From NCBI GenBank assembly GCA_900553885.1, contig USFD01000004.1, forward strand, positions 1-64,000: a stretch of 64,000 bases of DNA, in the 5' to 3' direction. Of the stretch, positions 45,110 to 54,746 are shown in pieces. Numbering within the stretch: the first letter of the stretch is position 1; every line of letters begins with the position of its first letter. The position numbers and the translations under genes are program-made. The notes under the pieces are model-generated. The model was given only the letters and a program-made list of their open reading frames with translations. It was not told the origin of the DNA and did not search any database. Origin of the DNA: an uncultured Ruminococcus sp. Lineage in GTDB: Bacteria; Bacillota; Clostridia; Lachnospirales; Lachnospiraceae.

Positions 45110-45556
45110 CTACTGTCCGTTAAATGCAGTTATGTTTTCCTCATTCAGTGTGAAGTCATAATAATTCAGATCCAGTCTCTCTGTCCATCCAATGGTATTC
45201 CAGAAAGCATTTCCGATATCGTTTCTGGTAAAGGCAATCAGAGACACTTTATTGATTTCCTCTTTCTGAAGCGCCTTCATGGCAAAAACAACCATAGCTC
45301 TTCCGATTCCATGTCTCCGGTAAGCCTCATCCACACAGACATGATACAGACATCCCCGTCTGCCGTCATGACCGCACAGGATGCTCCCCACAATTTTCCC
45401 GTCCTCCTCAGCCACTACACTGGTCGACGGATTCCGCTTCAGGAAGCGTTCCACTCCCTCTCTGGAATCATCTATGCTGCGGATTCCAAAGCCTTTGATC
45501 TTTTTCCAGAGGGCATACACCTGATCGTAGTCCTCAATTGTCATTACACGTATCAT
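45110..45556 (-). CDS. GNAT acetyltransferase in arginine operon
   Basis: A 148-residue GNAT-fold acetyltransferase. The acetyl-CoA loop reads RRHGIGRAMVV (the usual R/Q-x-x-G-x-G/A), after VCVDEAYRR; the C-terminal part is NAFWNTIGWTERLDLNYYDF. Its place between argC and argJ suggests a role in arginine synthesis, perhaps as a non-classical N-acetylglutamate synthase, but single-domain GNATs are hard to assign. I prefer the ATG six codons inside the longest frame (MIRVMTIEDYD); both starts have weak ribosome binding sites. Confidence 0.75.
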   Translation of the reverse strand: MIRVMTIEDYDQVYALWKKIKGFGIRSIDDSREGVERFLKRNPSTSVVAEEDGKIVGSILCGHDGRRGCLYHVCVDEAYRRHGIGRAMVVFAMKALQKEEINKVSLIAFTRNDIGNAFWNTIGWTERLDLNYYDFTLNEENITAFNGQ

Positions 45557-45652
45557 AAGCCATCCATACTCCATTCATCTTTCATACCGGCGCGTCCCTG
45601 TCTCCGGGCAAGGGAAAAATCCGCTCCGCCCCGCCCTTCTGTTCTGGCCGGA

Positions 45653-46693
45653 CTACGGGAACATCGGTACCAGTTCCAGTCCTTCGCTCTCCTTCTCGCC
45701 GAACATCAGGTTCATGTTCTGCACAGCCTGTCCGGCCGCGCCTTTTACCAGATTGTCAATAGCGCCCATCATAATAATACGGTTTGTCCTGGGGTCAATC
45801 TTAAAGCCGATATCAACATAATTGCTGCCTTCCACCCATTTTGTTTCCGGACATACATCCGGATCAAGTACACGGATAAACTTCTCCGTTCCGTAATATT
45901 TATCATATACCGCCCTGATCTCTTCCGCTGAAACTTTACGGGTCAGGCCCGCGTACTCTGTCGCAAGAATTCCGCGGTTCATGGGAACAAGATGGGGAGT
46001 AAAGCTAAGCGTAACCTTTCTCCCGGCTGCATATCCCAGCTGTTCTTCAATCTCAGGCGTATGCCGGTGTGTTGCCACGCCATATGCCTTAATATTTTCG
46101 TTAACCTCGCAGAAAAGGTTTGGAAGCTTGGCGCCCCGTCCTGCTCCGGAGGTTCCGGATTTTGCGTCAATAATCAGACTGTCCATATCGATCAGCCCCT
46201 CTTTTGCCAGCGGATAAGCTGTCAGGATGGAACAGGTTGTGTAACATCCCGGATTTGCCACAAGGCGGGCTGTTTTCACCTTTTCCCGGTTGATCTCACA
46301 CAGTCCGTATACCGCTTCCTCAAGAAACTGAGGTGCTTTATGCTCAATCTTGTACCACTCTTCATAAACCGATACGTCTTTGAGACGGAAATCCGCACTC
46401 AGATCAATCACCTTCGCTTTTGACAGAATTCCTTCATTCACAAGAGACGCGCACAGGCCCTGGGGTGTGGCTGTAAAAATCACATCCACCCGCTCTGCCA
46501 GTTCCTCCATGTTGTCGTCCATACATGTGTCATCCACAATCTGGAACATATTCCTGTAGACATCCGCATATTTCTGATCTATGTAGCTTCTGGAGCCATA
46601 CCACTCAATCCGGGCATTTTTATGTCCTGTCAGTATTCTCACAAGCTCAGCGCCCGCATATCCTGTAGCGCCAATGATTCCAACCTTAATCAT
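45653..46693 (-). CDS. argC: N-acetyl-gamma-glutamyl-phosphate reductase
   Basis: A 346-residue NADPH-dependent reductase: Rossmann start VGIIGATGYAGAELVRIL, catalytic cysteine in NPGCYTTC and the conserved histidine segment THRHTPEIEEQLG. First gene of the arginine operon. The upstream region holds TGCATA/TATGCA palindromes resembling ArgR sites, related to those before argG. Confidence 0.97.
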   Translation of the reverse strand: MIKVGIIGATGYAGAELVRILTGHKNARIEWYGSRSYIDQKYADVYRNMFQIVDDTCMDDNMEELAERVDVIFTATPQGLCASLVNEGILSKAKVIDLSADFRLKDVSVYEEWYKIEHKAPQFLEEAVYGLCEINREKVKTARLVANPGCYTTCSILTAYPLAKEGLIDMDSLIIDAKSGTSGAGRGAKLPNLFCEVNENIKAYGVATHRHTPEIEEQLGYAAGRKVTLSFTPHLVPMNRGILATEYAGLTRKVSAEEIRAVYDKYYGTEKFIRVLDPDVCPETKWVEGSNYVDIGFKIDPRTNRIIMMGAIDNLVKGAAGQAVQNMNLMFGEKESEGLELVPMFP

Positions 46694-46852
46694 TTTTATA
46701 ATTTCCTTTCCGTGAAATATGTACAGCGCCGGCAGACAAAAGAGTTTGCGGAGATTCCTCCGCTCTGCTGTCCGCTGACGCTTTCATTTCCTAATAATAT
46801 ACCACATTGTCAGGGAAGTAAAGCATACTTCCGGTGTTCTTTTCGCTAACAC
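46694..46852 (-). promoter_or_regulatory. argC leader region
   Basis: A TATATTATT stretch at about 46795-46805 is the likely -10 region on the minus strand, with no convincing -35 box. The leader of roughly 100 bases shows no recognised riboswitch. Confidence 0.35.
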
Positions 46853-46900
46853 TTGCATAATAATACATCATTTTTGCATAATATGCAAGTATTATTCATT
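46853..46900. promoter_or_regulatory. ArgR-like operator cluster before argC
   Basis: A 15-base palindrome TTGCATAATATGCAA (46874-46888) is flanked by TGCATAATAATACA and TATTATTCA half-sites, giving closely spaced ARG-box-like elements upstream of the argC promoter. No argR gene is in the window. Confidence 0.5.
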
Positions 46901-46977
46901 TACTTCTTCATTTTATCTATAAATTCCGTCCTGGAAACGCTGCAGTATTTTCCTTCATATTCTGCCTTTGCCGGCGC

Positions 46978-47044
46978 AAAAAAGCCGGAATATATACCGG
47001 AAGCCCGGGACTGTTCCTCCCGTTGCTTCGGCATATACTCCGGC
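46978..47044 (-). terminator. Long terminator after proA
   Basis: On the minus strand GCCGGAGTATATGCCGAAGC pairs, using G-U pairs, with GCTTCCGGTATATATTCCGGC-like sequence. A small inner CGGGA/TCCCG arm is present, and TTTTTT follows. Confidence 0.85.
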
Positions 47045-47085
47045 GTATCTCGCATTCTTATTTCATTTTAATTCATTTTATTCAT

Positions 47086-48336
47086 TTATTTGCGGATCTG
47101 CCCGTTTCCAAATCCGATATACTTTGTTGTGGTCAGAGCCTGAAGCCCCATGGGGCCTCTTGCATGAAGTTTCTGCGTACTGATGCCGATCTCCGCCCCG
47201 AATCCGAATTCGAATCCGTCAGTAAACCGGGTCGAGGCATTTACATAAACCGCGGCCGCGTCAATCTCGTCCAGGAACTTCAGCGCGCGGGCATAATCTT
47301 TCGTCACAATGGACTCGGAATGTCCGGTGTTATATTTATTAATATGTTCAATCGCCTCATCGATGGAGTCCACCACTTTTATGGATATGATAGCGTCCAG
47401 ATACTCGGTTCCCCAGTCTTCTTCCGTTGCCGGAATAATATCTTCACTGATCGCCCGTGCTCTCTCATCGCCGCGCATCTCTACATTATGCGCCTTTAAT
47501 CTGGACACAATCTTCGGAAGAATTTCCTCCGCTGCAGCCGCGTGAATTACCAGAGATTCACAGGCATTGCATACACCCATTCTCTGTGTTTTCGCATTCT
47601 CCACAATATCCGCCGCCATAACCGGGTCTGCCCCTTCGTCCACATAGACATGACAGTTTCCCGTACCTGTCTCAATCACCGGGACCGTGCTGTTCGAAAC
47701 TACATTCGCAATCAGTCCCGCTCCGCCTCTGGGGATCAGAACGTCAATCCATCCGTGCATCTTCATCATCTCATTGACCACTTCCCGGCTTGTATCCTCA
47801 ACCAGAAGGACAAGATCCTGATTGAGCTTCATCTTCCGAAGAGCTGCCTTAATCGCCCGGACAATTGCCTGATTGGAATGAATCGCATCGCTTCCTCCCC
47901 TCAGGATAACTGCGTTCCCTGTTTTAAAACAGAGTCCGAAGGCGTCCGCTGTAACATTGGGACGGGATTCATAGATAATTCCCACAACCCCGAGAGGCAC
48001 CCTCTTCTGTCCGATCCGCAGTCCGTTGGGACGGGTCTTCATATAGAGTACTTCTCCTATCGGATCGTCCAGAGCCGCAATCTGTCTGAGACCCTCAGCC
48101 ATGTCGCCAATCCGCTTTTCCGAAAGCGCCAGTCTGTCGATCAGGGACTGTTTTACCCCCTTTTCCTTTGCCGCTTCCAGATCTTTTTTATTTTCCTCCA
48201 GGATCATTTCCTGCTGGGCGATCAGTTCCTCCGCCACAGCAAGCAGTCCTCTGTTTTTTTCATCTGTACCGAGCTTTGCCGCTTCTCTTGATGCATCCTT
48301 GGCATGTTTCGCAAGCGTTTCCATGTAAGTTCCCAT
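47086..48336 (-). CDS. proA: Gamma-glutamyl phosphate reductase
   Basis: A 416-residue NADPH-dependent reductase of proline synthesis (glutamyl-5-phosphate to the semialdehyde). It shows [17 protein letters not shown], the nucleotide segment and the catalytic cysteine in [13 protein letters not shown] start at [11 protein letters not shown] after AAGGAG; the longest frame adds 65 residues without homology. The partner kinase gene proB is not adjacent. A 258-base gap separates it from fluC upstream. Confidence 0.96.
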   Translation of the reverse strand: MGTYMETLAKHAKDASREAAKLGTDEKNRGLLAVAEELIAQQEMILEENKKDLEAAKEKGVKQSLIDRLALSEKRIGDMAEGLRQIAALDDPIGEVLYMKTRPNGLRIGQKRVPLGVVGIIYESRPNVTADAFGLCFKTGNAVILRGGSDAIHSNQAIVRAIKAALRKMKLNQDLVLLVEDTSREVVNEMMKMHGWIDVLIPRGGAGLIANVVSNSTVPVIETGTGNCHVYVDEGADPVMAADIVENAKTQRMGVCNACESLVIHAAAAEEILPKIVSRLKAHNVEMRGDERARAISEDIIPATEEDWGTEYLDAIISIKVVDSIDEAIEHINKYNTGHSESIVTKDYARALKFLDEIDAAAVYVNASTRFTDGFEFGFGAEIGISTQKLHARGPMGLQALTTTKYIGFGNGQIRK

Positions 48337-48594
48337 TTTTTGTTCTCCTTTCTGCATCCGGCGTAACCTCATCCGGTTCAACAGATTTCTGCGCGCCATT
48401 TGTCTTATTTTACCATCATTCTCCGTTTCCCGCCACAATTTCTTTTCGCCCTTTAATTTGAATTTGCGAGTGAAAAAATGTCCGCCGGGACTGCGCTGCT
48501 GTTTGAAAGCAGGTATATTTTCCTGTCCCAAAAGCGGAAATCGGATAAACTGTCAGCTGCAGCAGCATACTCATATATTCTTTAATGATAAATT
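48337..48594. other. Intergenic, no gene seen
   Basis: Only scattered AT-rich stretches and a short CAGCTGCAGCAG patch are visible. It presumably holds the proA promoter, but I cannot place it confidently. Confidence 0.3.
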
Positions 48595-48960
48595 TTATCC
48601 CATGCGCTCTGCCAGATACAGACCGGCAGCCACACCGGCCAGACAGCACAGCATACTTAATATCATATAGAGAACTGCTGTAATATAATGTCTTCCATCA
48701 AACAGATTGTATGCTTCCAGAGAAAACGTGGAAAAGGTAGTAAATCCTCCGCACACTCCTGTTTTCAGAAATAGAACCAGATTCCGGGAAAGTCCCCGGC
48801 GCGCGGCTGCCCCGGCAATATAGCCGATGAGCAGAGCTCCCAGTACATTTGTAATAAAAGTAAGTACAGGAAATGTTCCCTTATAAGGGAAAAGACTGAT
48901 TGCATAGCGGAGCACCGCGCCCAGTGCTCCGCCAAGTCCAACAAAAAGAAAGCCTTTCAC
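48595..48960 (-). CDS. crcB: Fluoride channel Fluc/CrcB
   Basis: A 121-residue, four-helix membrane protein that forms a dual-topology dimeric F- channel. It shows GGALGAVLRY, FITNVLGALLIG and the signature CGGFTTFSTFSLE. A single gene implies a homodimer. It begins with GTG behind a weak GGGGTAG. No fluoride riboswitch precedes it; the nitroreductase gene ends only 18 bases upstream, so it is likely co-transcribed. Confidence 0.93.
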   Translation of the reverse strand: MKGFLFVGLGGALGAVLRYAISLFPYKGTFPVLTFITNVLGALLIGYIAGAAARRGLSRNLVLFLKTGVCGGFTTFSTFSLEAYNLFDGRHYITAVLYMILSMLCCLAGVAAGLYLAERMG

Positions 48961-48978
48961 GATTCTACCCCACAGTTT

Positions 48979-49509
48979 CTATCTCACATAGACGATATAG
49001 TCTTCTTTTCTCGGCTTTGCCTCCGGAACCGCCCCATCTGCAGGATAGCCCAGGATGCAGTGTCCCACGCCGATATAATCGCCTTCAATGCCCCATTTCT
49101 TTAACAGCGCTTTGCCTTCCTCTGAATCAAACACTTCTCTTGCCCTGTGAATCCAGCAGGATCCCACGCCTACTGCGTATGCCGCGTTCATCAGATTTCC
49201 CAGCACAAGGGAACCGTCCTCCACGCAGGTGGGGCGCTCTCTGGCTGCAAGCACTACAAGGACGGTAGGAGCGCCGTAAAACGGGTCGGATCCGCCGCCT
49301 CCCGGGAAATACTTTGCATTCAGTTCCGACAGATAATCTCTTGTTTCCTTATCCTGTACAACCACAATCTTCGGGGATTGTTTTCCCATTCCGGTAGGCG
49401 CATATGTACCTGCCTCCAGGATCTTCTGCAGTTCATCCTCTTTGATCTGCTCCGGCTTATAGGCACGGATGCTTCTTCTCTCTTTCAGATCTTTTAATGT
49501 TGACTCCAT
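48979..49509 (-). CDS. Nitroreductase family protein
   Basis: A 176-residue FMN-dependent nitroreductase-fold enzyme. It shows an N-terminal RRSIRAYKPEQI (FMN phosphate contacts), APTGMGKQSPK, and GVGSCWIHRARE. Such enzymes reduce nitro groups, quinones or enones with NAD(P)H. I use the ATG after AAGGCGAG; the longest frame adds 30 unrelated residues. It starts two bases after the alcohol dehydrogenase gene ends and is probably translated together with it. Confidence 0.9.
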   Translation of the reverse strand: MESTLKDLKERRSIRAYKPEQIKEDELQKILEAGTYAPTGMGKQSPKIVVVQDKETRDYLSELNAKYFPGGGGSDPFYGAPTVLVVLAARERPTCVEDGSLVLGNLMNAAYAVGVGSCWIHRAREVFDSEEGKALLKKWGIEGDYIGVGHCILGYPADGAVPEAKPRKEDYIVYVR

Positions 49510-49511
49510 TT

Positions 49512-50696
49512 TTATCTCGCCTTTCTGTAAATCTGATACATGTCTTCTTTGTCCAGTTTCTTTACACATCCTACGGTACGTTTTCCAAAATGACTGCATT
49601 TCTCAGCCAGCTCTCTCATCTGCTCTTCCGTAAGATCAATGTCCATATCGCTGATGCATACCGGCATCCCGATCTGACGATAGAACTCTTCCATCTTTTC
49701 CACGCCTCTGAGAGCCGTGGCCATATCATCTTCCGCAGGCTCCACTCCCATTACATTTACCGCAAACTTTGCAAAGCGCTCCGGTCTGGCGTCCATCACG
49801 TATCTTGCCCAGCTTCCCCATACAGCCGCAAGGCCTGCGCCGTGTGCCACGTCAAACATTCCTCCCAGTTCATGCTCCAGCTGATGGCACGCCCAGTCGC
49901 CGCCGTCGGTTCCGCATCCGGTCAGTCCGTTATGGGACAGGCTTCCTGCCCACATTACCTCTGCCCGTGCCTGATAGTTATCCGGCTCTGTCATCAGGAT
50001 TTTTGCATTATTCATAACAGTGCGCAGCAGATGTTCGCTGATTCCGTCTGTCAGTTCCATATTACCGGACTGGTTGAAATACCGCTCCATTGTATGCATC
50101 ATAATGTCCGTGCAGCCGCAGGCTGTCTGATACTTCGGCAGAGTCATGGTAATCTCCGGATTCATAACCGCGAATTTCGCCCGGCAGATATCGTAATTAC
50201 ATCCCCGCTTCAGCCATCCCTTCTCATTGGTAATTACAGAAGAATTGCTCATTTCAGATCCCGCCGCGGAAATCGTAAGAACAACGCCTACCGGAAGGCA
50301 CGCTTTCGGTTCTCTTATCTTCTCATAAAAATCCCATACATCACCCTGCTCCTCGTCAGCCACGCCGTATCCGATCGCCTTGGCAGAGTCTATTACACTG
50401 CCGCCTCCTACAGCCAGAATAAAATCCACGCCTTCCTTCCGGCACAGATCAATTCCCTGATAGATCAGAGAAAGTCTGGGGTTCGGCACAACTCCTCCCA
50501 GAGACACATAGGAAATACCCGCTTCGTCCAGAGAAGCATAAATCCGGTCCAGAAGTCCGGTCCGCTTCACGCTTCCGCTTCCGTAGTGAACAAGAACTTT
50601 CCTGCATCCCTGCTCCTTTACCAGTTCCCCGGTCTGCTTCTCTGTTCCTTTTCCGAACACGACTTTCGTAGGTGTGTAATAAATAAAATTCTCCAT
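49512..50696 (-). CDS. Iron-containing alcohol dehydrogenase
   Basis: A 394-residue group III (butanol-dehydrogenase-like) alcohol dehydrogenase. The NAD(P)-binding region has VGGGSVIDSAKAIG. Iron ligands are the Asp and His in CTDIMMHTMERYF and the histidines in HQLEHELGGMFDVAHGAGL. It most likely reduces aldehydes to alcohols in fermentation; the substrate is not visible. It lies in a tight minus-strand series between the isochorismatase-like and nitroreductase genes. Confidence 0.93.
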   Translation of the reverse strand: MENFIYYTPTKVVFGKGTEKQTGELVKEQGCRKVLVHYGSGSVKRTGLLDRIYASLDEAGISYVSLGGVVPNPRLSLIYQGIDLCRKEGVDFILAVGGGSVIDSAKAIGYGVADEEQGDVWDFYEKIREPKACLPVGVVLTISAAGSEMSNSSVITNEKGWLKRGCNYDICRAKFAVMNPEITMTLPKYQTACGCTDIMMHTMERYFNQSGNMELTDGISEHLLRTVMNNAKILMTEPDNYQARAEVMWAGSLSHNGLTGCGTDGGDWACHQLEHELGGMFDVAHGAGLAAVWGSWARYVMDARPERFAKFAVNVMGVEPAEDDMATALRGVEKMEEFYRQIGMPVCISDMDIDLTEEQMRELAEKCSHFGKRTVGCVKKLDKEDMYQIYRKAR

Positions 50697-50721
50697 AATA
50701 AGTTCCTCCTTAAATAAAAGT

Positions 50722-51252
50722 CTATATTATTGTAATCTGGCACATCTTCATAGCGCCCAGCGCCTGCTCATGGCTTTCCGGAGTCACTCCTGCACAGCAG
50801 GAAGCCTCCACCCGGATAGGCACTTCCGGAAGATACGCTTTCAGAAGAAGCGCGTTTGAAATCACACAGATATCCGTGCAAAGACCGATCAGCGTGATTT
50901 CCTCCACCGGATCATCTGTTTCATTCAGATTCCGTACATCTTCTCCCAGCTGCACACTTCCAAAGGTCGGCTTGTCCAGAATTCTGCTGCCCGTCTTTTC
51001 CCGGACCGCCGCTTCCACCTCCGGCCGGATCTGCCAGCCTTCTGTTCCTTTCACACAGTGAACCACCGGAAGCTGCTTCCCTTCCGCGCTGTTCAGATAA
51101 TCCTCTCCATGGGTATCTCTCGTAGCAATCACTTTTCCGTCAAAATTTCTGATTTTTTCGACCACACCGGGAACAATTGCCTGAGCCTCTTTTGTGCCCA
51201 GGGATCCGTCAATAAAATCATTCTGCATATCAACAACTACCAGAACTTTCAT
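50722..51252 (-). CDS. Isochorismatase-family cysteine hydrolase
   Basis: A 176-residue hydrolase with the triad Asp (VVVDMQNDFI, residue 8), Lys (in ILDKPTFGS) and Cys (in GLCTDICVISNA), plus the cis-peptide region. Nicotinamidase is a plausible role given the size and the NDFIDGSLG start, but ureidohydrolases look alike. It overlaps the glycosylase gene end by four bases. Confidence 0.87.
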   Translation of the reverse strand: MKVLVVVDMQNDFIDGSLGTKEAQAIVPGVVEKIRNFDGKVIATRDTHGEDYLNSAEGKQLPVVHCVKGTEGWQIRPEVEAAVREKTGSRILDKPTFGSVQLGEDVRNLNETDDPVEEITLIGLCTDICVISNALLLKAYLPEVPIRVEASCCAGVTPESHEQALGAMKMCQITII

Positions 51253-52079
51253 TTTGCTCCTCCCTTCAAATCATAATAAAAGATATACTGCTGCATTACG
51301 CCCGCGCAGCCCCTGTACCGTTCAAAGGGGAACCCCTCCGCGTAATGGGCGTCAAGAACCTGACGGATATGGGTATCTACCGGAAACGCGTCCATCTGAT
51401 GAAGAGCAAAAAGGCAGATACAGTCCGCCACCTTGCCGCCGATTCCCGAAAGCTTCATAAGTTCCGCCCTGGCATCCCTGTACGGCATCCCGGGAAGTTC
51501 CTTCAGATCAACAGCCCTCTCTGCCGCCTGTTTCGCCGTTTTGCAGATATACCGGCTGCGGTATCCCAGTTTCAGGCTCCGCAGTTCTTCCTCCGACGCT
51601 GATGCCAGGCTCTGTGCAGAGGGAAATGTGTAATATTGCCTTCCTTCCGGTGTCTTTCGCTCCTCGCCGTATCTTTCACTCAGAACCCGGATCAGATTCT
51701 TAATGCGGGGAATATTATTCTGCTGGGAAAGAATAAAGGTAATAATCATTTCCCATATATCCTGTCTGAGTATGCGGATGCCTCTGCCGAACTCTGCCGC
51801 AGCCTTCAGATAGCTGTCTTTTCCGTCAATCTGCTTTATGTAATCTTTATAAGGTACATCCAGGTCAAAATAGGATTTCCAGAACCGGATATATTCTTCC
51901 TGTGTACAGAAAAGAATTGTCTTTTCCCGGCCCTCCGCTTCCCGCTGAACCTCTATTTTCAGATACCGGTCCGCCGCCAGAAGTTCATATGTATTTTCCG
52001 ACACCGGATCCAGACGAAAGCACTGGCCGGATTCACAGATCTGGGGAATGGAAAAGCAGTCATTTTCTATTGTAACCAT
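51249..52079 (-). CDS. 8-oxoguanine DNA glycosylase (OGG type)
   Basis: A 276-residue HhH-GPD glycosylase that excises oxidised guanine. It has an N-terminal OGG domain with GQCFRLDPV (about residues 18-26), the hairpin LSGIGGKVADCICLF with the catalytic lysine, and the catalytic aspartate in FPVDTHIRQVL. No C-terminal 4Fe-4S cluster is present, as expected for this branch. It overlaps the isochorismatase-like gene by four bases. Confidence 0.92.
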   Translation of the reverse strand: MVTIENDCFSIPQICESGQCFRLDPVSENTYELLAADRYLKIEVQREAEGREKTILFCTQEEYIRFWKSYFDLDVPYKDYIKQIDGKDSYLKAAAEFGRGIRILRQDIWEMIITFILSQQNNIPRIKNLIRVLSERYGEERKTPEGRQYYTFPSAQSLASASEEELRSLKLGYRSRYICKTAKQAAERAVDLKELPGMPYRDARAELMKLSGIGGKVADCICLFALHQMDAFPVDTHIRQVLDAHYAEGFPFERYRGCAGVMQQYIFYYDLKGGAK

Positions 52080-52153
52080 ATTTCACCGCCTTCCCGCCCA
52101 TTATAGCACAACGGATCTTCTTTCGGGAAGTCCCGGTTCCTTTTTCCGGCCGG

Positions 52154-53554
52154 TCACTGCCCGTTCAGAGTCTGTTCAATAATACTCCGCATAATATCTT
52201 CTGTCATCTGCCCGGGAACATAGCCGTATACATTGCCGTTCCTGTCAATCATAAAGGTAGTCGGAAAGGCTGATATTCCATACTGGCTGAACAGCTCCCC
52301 GGTCTCATCCATAAGTACAGGATAGGTATATCCGTTTTCCTCCATAAAACCGGCAATTTCTTCCCGGGTTCCTTCCTGTCCGATTCCCGGTCCGGCAATT
52401 CCCAGAATCACGACCTCCGCATCTTCTCCCTGTGCGGAATATTCCTCATAAAGTTTCTGAATATCCGGCATCTCATTTCTGCAGGGGCCGCACCAGGTTG
52501 CCCAGAAGTTAAGAAAAATAACTTTTCCTTTATACTCTGACAACGTATGGACCTCGCCAAACTGATCTGTCAGTTCCCGGTCATAACCCGGAGCCGTAAT
52601 TTCTGATGCGCTGCTGTTATTCCCGCTTTCCCCGGAACCGGTGCCGTCCTGATTCTCCCTATCCCCGGACACATCTTCTTCCCGTGCTTCATCACTTTTC
52701 TCCTGTTCCGCCTGTTTCTCCGAAACCGCGCCGTTCTCTGCCTTGCCGTTCTCCCCGGAGTCGGCCTGACCGGCCGTTTTGCTCTGAAACGTTGACAGAT
52801 ATCCGGTAATATCATTCATCTTTCCCGTAAACATAAGTGCGCCCATGAGAATCAGAATTACTCCCCCGATTTTCACAGTATACCGCACTGCTTTCCTGTG
52901 TTTTCCGAAAAATTCCAGCAGCTGCGCCGTAAAGATTCCCGCAGCCAGAAAGGGAAGAATAAATCCCAGTGTATACACACCGATCAGCAGAAAACCCTTG
53001 AAACTTGTCTGCGCGCTTCCGGCCATAAGAAGCACGCTTGTCAGCGCCGGCCCCACGCAGGGCGTCCAGGCAAAACTGAAGGTAAAGCCCATAATCAGTG
53101 CCGTAACCGGCGACATGGTCATCTTTTCCAGCCGCAGCGGAATCCGATGTTCCTTCCCCAGCAGTGTGGAACTTCCAAATACCCCCAGCTGATACAGTCC
53201 GAACAGAACAATCAGAATTCCCCCGATTCGTGCAAACAGCATCCTTTGTTCCCGGAAGAAACTGCCCGCCGCTGATGCGCCCAGCCCGAGCACAAAAAAT
53301 GCTCCGCTGATACCCAGCGTAAAACAGAAAACCCGCAGAAACAGGCGAAGCCGTTTTCTTCTTTCTCCACGTTTTTCTTCCGTCACGGACATCTGTCCTT
53401 GTGCGCTGCCGGCTTCTGCGGCCACATTCAGCCCGCCGGCCAGATAGCTCAGATATAAAGGTACGAGGGGCAGCACGCAGGGAGAGAAAAAACTTAACAG
53501 ACCCTGTACAAAAACTGCGGCTGCCGATATTCCGGTCTCTACTGTAAATCCCAT
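52154..53554 (-). CDS. CcdA-thioredoxin (TlpA-like) fusion
   Basis: A 466-residue fusion. The N-terminal part (residues 1-240) is a six-helix CcdA/DsbD-type electron carrier with membrane cysteines in SFFSPCVLPLVPLY and FAWTPCVGPAL. A low-complexity, acidic and serine-rich linker (about 255-320) follows. The C-terminal TlpA/ResA-like domain has WATWCGPCRNEMPD. It would carry reducing power across the membrane directly to an attached extracellular oxidoreductase. Cytochrome c genes are not nearby, so the client may be other envelope thiols. It starts four bases after nagA. Confidence 0.92.
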   Translation of the reverse strand: MGFTVETGISAAAVFVQGLLSFFSPCVLPLVPLYLSYLAGGLNVAAEAGSAQGQMSVTEEKRGERRKRLRLFLRVFCFTLGISGAFFVLGLGASAAGSFFREQRMLFARIGGILIVLFGLYQLGVFGSSTLLGKEHRIPLRLEKMTMSPVTALIMGFTFSFAWTPCVGPALTSVLLMAGSAQTSFKGFLLIGVYTLGFILPFLAAGIFTAQLLEFFGKHRKAVRYTVKIGGVILILMGALMFTGKMNDITGYLSTFQSKTAGQADSGENGKAENGAVSEKQAEQEKSDEAREEDVSGDRENQDGTGSGESGNNSSASEITAPGYDRELTDQFGEVHTLSEYKGKVIFLNFWATWCGPCRNEMPDIQKLYEEYSAQGEDAEVVILGIAGPGIGQEGTREEIAGFMEENGYTYPVLMDETGELFSQYGISAFPTTFMIDRNGNVYGYVPGQMTEDIMRSIIEQTLNGQ

Positions 53555-53558
53555 TCTG

Positions 53559-54746
53559 TCAATCTCCTGTTCTTTTTTCTTGTCCTTCGGCTTTGTCTGC
53601 CTGTCTATTCAGCATTGGCCTGCCCATACAATACGTCTGCAGCACCTGATACTCCCGGTCCAGAACTACAAGATCCGCATCCAGGCCGACTTTAATCGAT
53701 CCCTTTCTGTCATCCACGCGCAGACACTCCGCCGGATTCTTTGTACAGGAGTTAATCGCCGTATCAACAGGCACAAGAGCCTCCTCAATCAGAATCCGGA
53801 GTCCTTCATTAATAGGAAGCGTAGATCCGGCCAGTTCCTTCGTCGAGGTCAGGTGCGCGCTGCCGTCCGGATAGAGTTCTATCTCATTTCCGCCGAACAG
53901 GAACCTGGACCCTGCCGGGGATCCTTTCGCCATAAGCGCATCACTGACCATCATTCCGTAATGCGGACCTTTTGCCTCAAAGAACTGGTGTATTGCAGCC
54001 GGTGTAGAATGAATGCCGTCACAGATAATCTCACCATACATACTCTTCATGCGGTAGGCCGCTCCCACCAGCCCGTTTGCCCGGTGATGAAACGGACTCA
54101 TTCCATTATATACATGTGTCATGGACCGGGCTCCATATGAAAATGCCCGGACGGCCTCCCGGCTTGTGGCGGCAGAATGTCCGATGCTCACCACCACTCC
54201 GTGTTCTGCGCAGTACCGGGTCAGTGCCAAATCCTCATCGGTCTCCGCAGCGATTGTAATATACCTGATCAGACCGTCTGCCGCCTTCTGATACCTTTTA
54301 AACTGCTCTACTGACGTCTTTCTGATATACTGTTCCGGCTGGGTGCCTTTATACTTCATATCCAGATAAGGGCCTTCAAAATGAATTCCGAGGATCTCTG
54401 CCCCAGTATACCCTGCTCTTACCACCCTTGCAATATTTTTCAGCGCATTTGTCAGGACTTCTTCGCTCTGGGTAATGGTCGTCGGAAGGAGTGCAGTTAC
54501 CCCTTCATTCACAATATTTCTCACCCAGTTTCTCAGTCCCTCTTCCTCAGCGTCATTGGTATCAAATCCATATGCGCCATGACAGTGCAGATCAATAAAG
54601 CCCGGAAGAATCCAGTTGCCGCCGTAATCACAATCTGCCGGTTTTTCCATGTAATGAAACACATTTACAATTTTCCCGTCCTCAATTTCAATCTGTGCTT
54701 CAACAAACTGATCTGCAAGCCAAACCTTTCTGCTCTGAATAATCAT
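53559..54746 (-). CDS. nagA: N-acetylglucosamine-6-phosphate deacetylase
   Basis: A 395-residue amidohydrolase that removes acetate from GlcNAc-6-P in amino sugar catabolism and cell-wall recycling. Metal and active-site segments are LHCHGAYGFDTND, the Glu in GIHFEGPYLD, GHSAAT, and the catalytic Asp in MVSDALMAKG. I start at MIIQSRKVWL after GGAGGAAGGGG; the longest frame adds 43 residues without homology. nagB is not adjacent. Confidence 0.95.
   Translation of the reverse strand: MIIQSRKVWLADQFVEAQIEIEDGKIVNVFHYMEKPADCDYGGNWILPGFIDLHCHGAYGFDTNDAEEEGLRNWVRNIVNEGVTALLPTTITQSEEVLTNALKNIARVVRAGYTGAEILGIHFEGPYLDMKYKGTQPEQYIRKTSVEQFKRYQKAADGLIRYITIAAETDEDLALTRYCAEHGVVVSIGHSAATSREAVRAFSYGARSMTHVYNGMSPFHHRANGLVGAAYRMKSMYGEIICDGIHSTPAAIHQFFEAKGPHYGMMVSDALMAKGSPAGSRFLFGGNEIELYPDGSAHLTSTKELAGSTLPINEGLRILIEEALVPVDTAINSCTKNPAECLRVDDRKGSIKVGLDADLVVLDREYQVLQTYCMGRPMLNRQADKAEGQEKRTGD

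Noticed and set aside
48961..48978. Fluoride riboswitch before crcB
   Set aside because: Only 18 bases separate crcB from the upstream gene.
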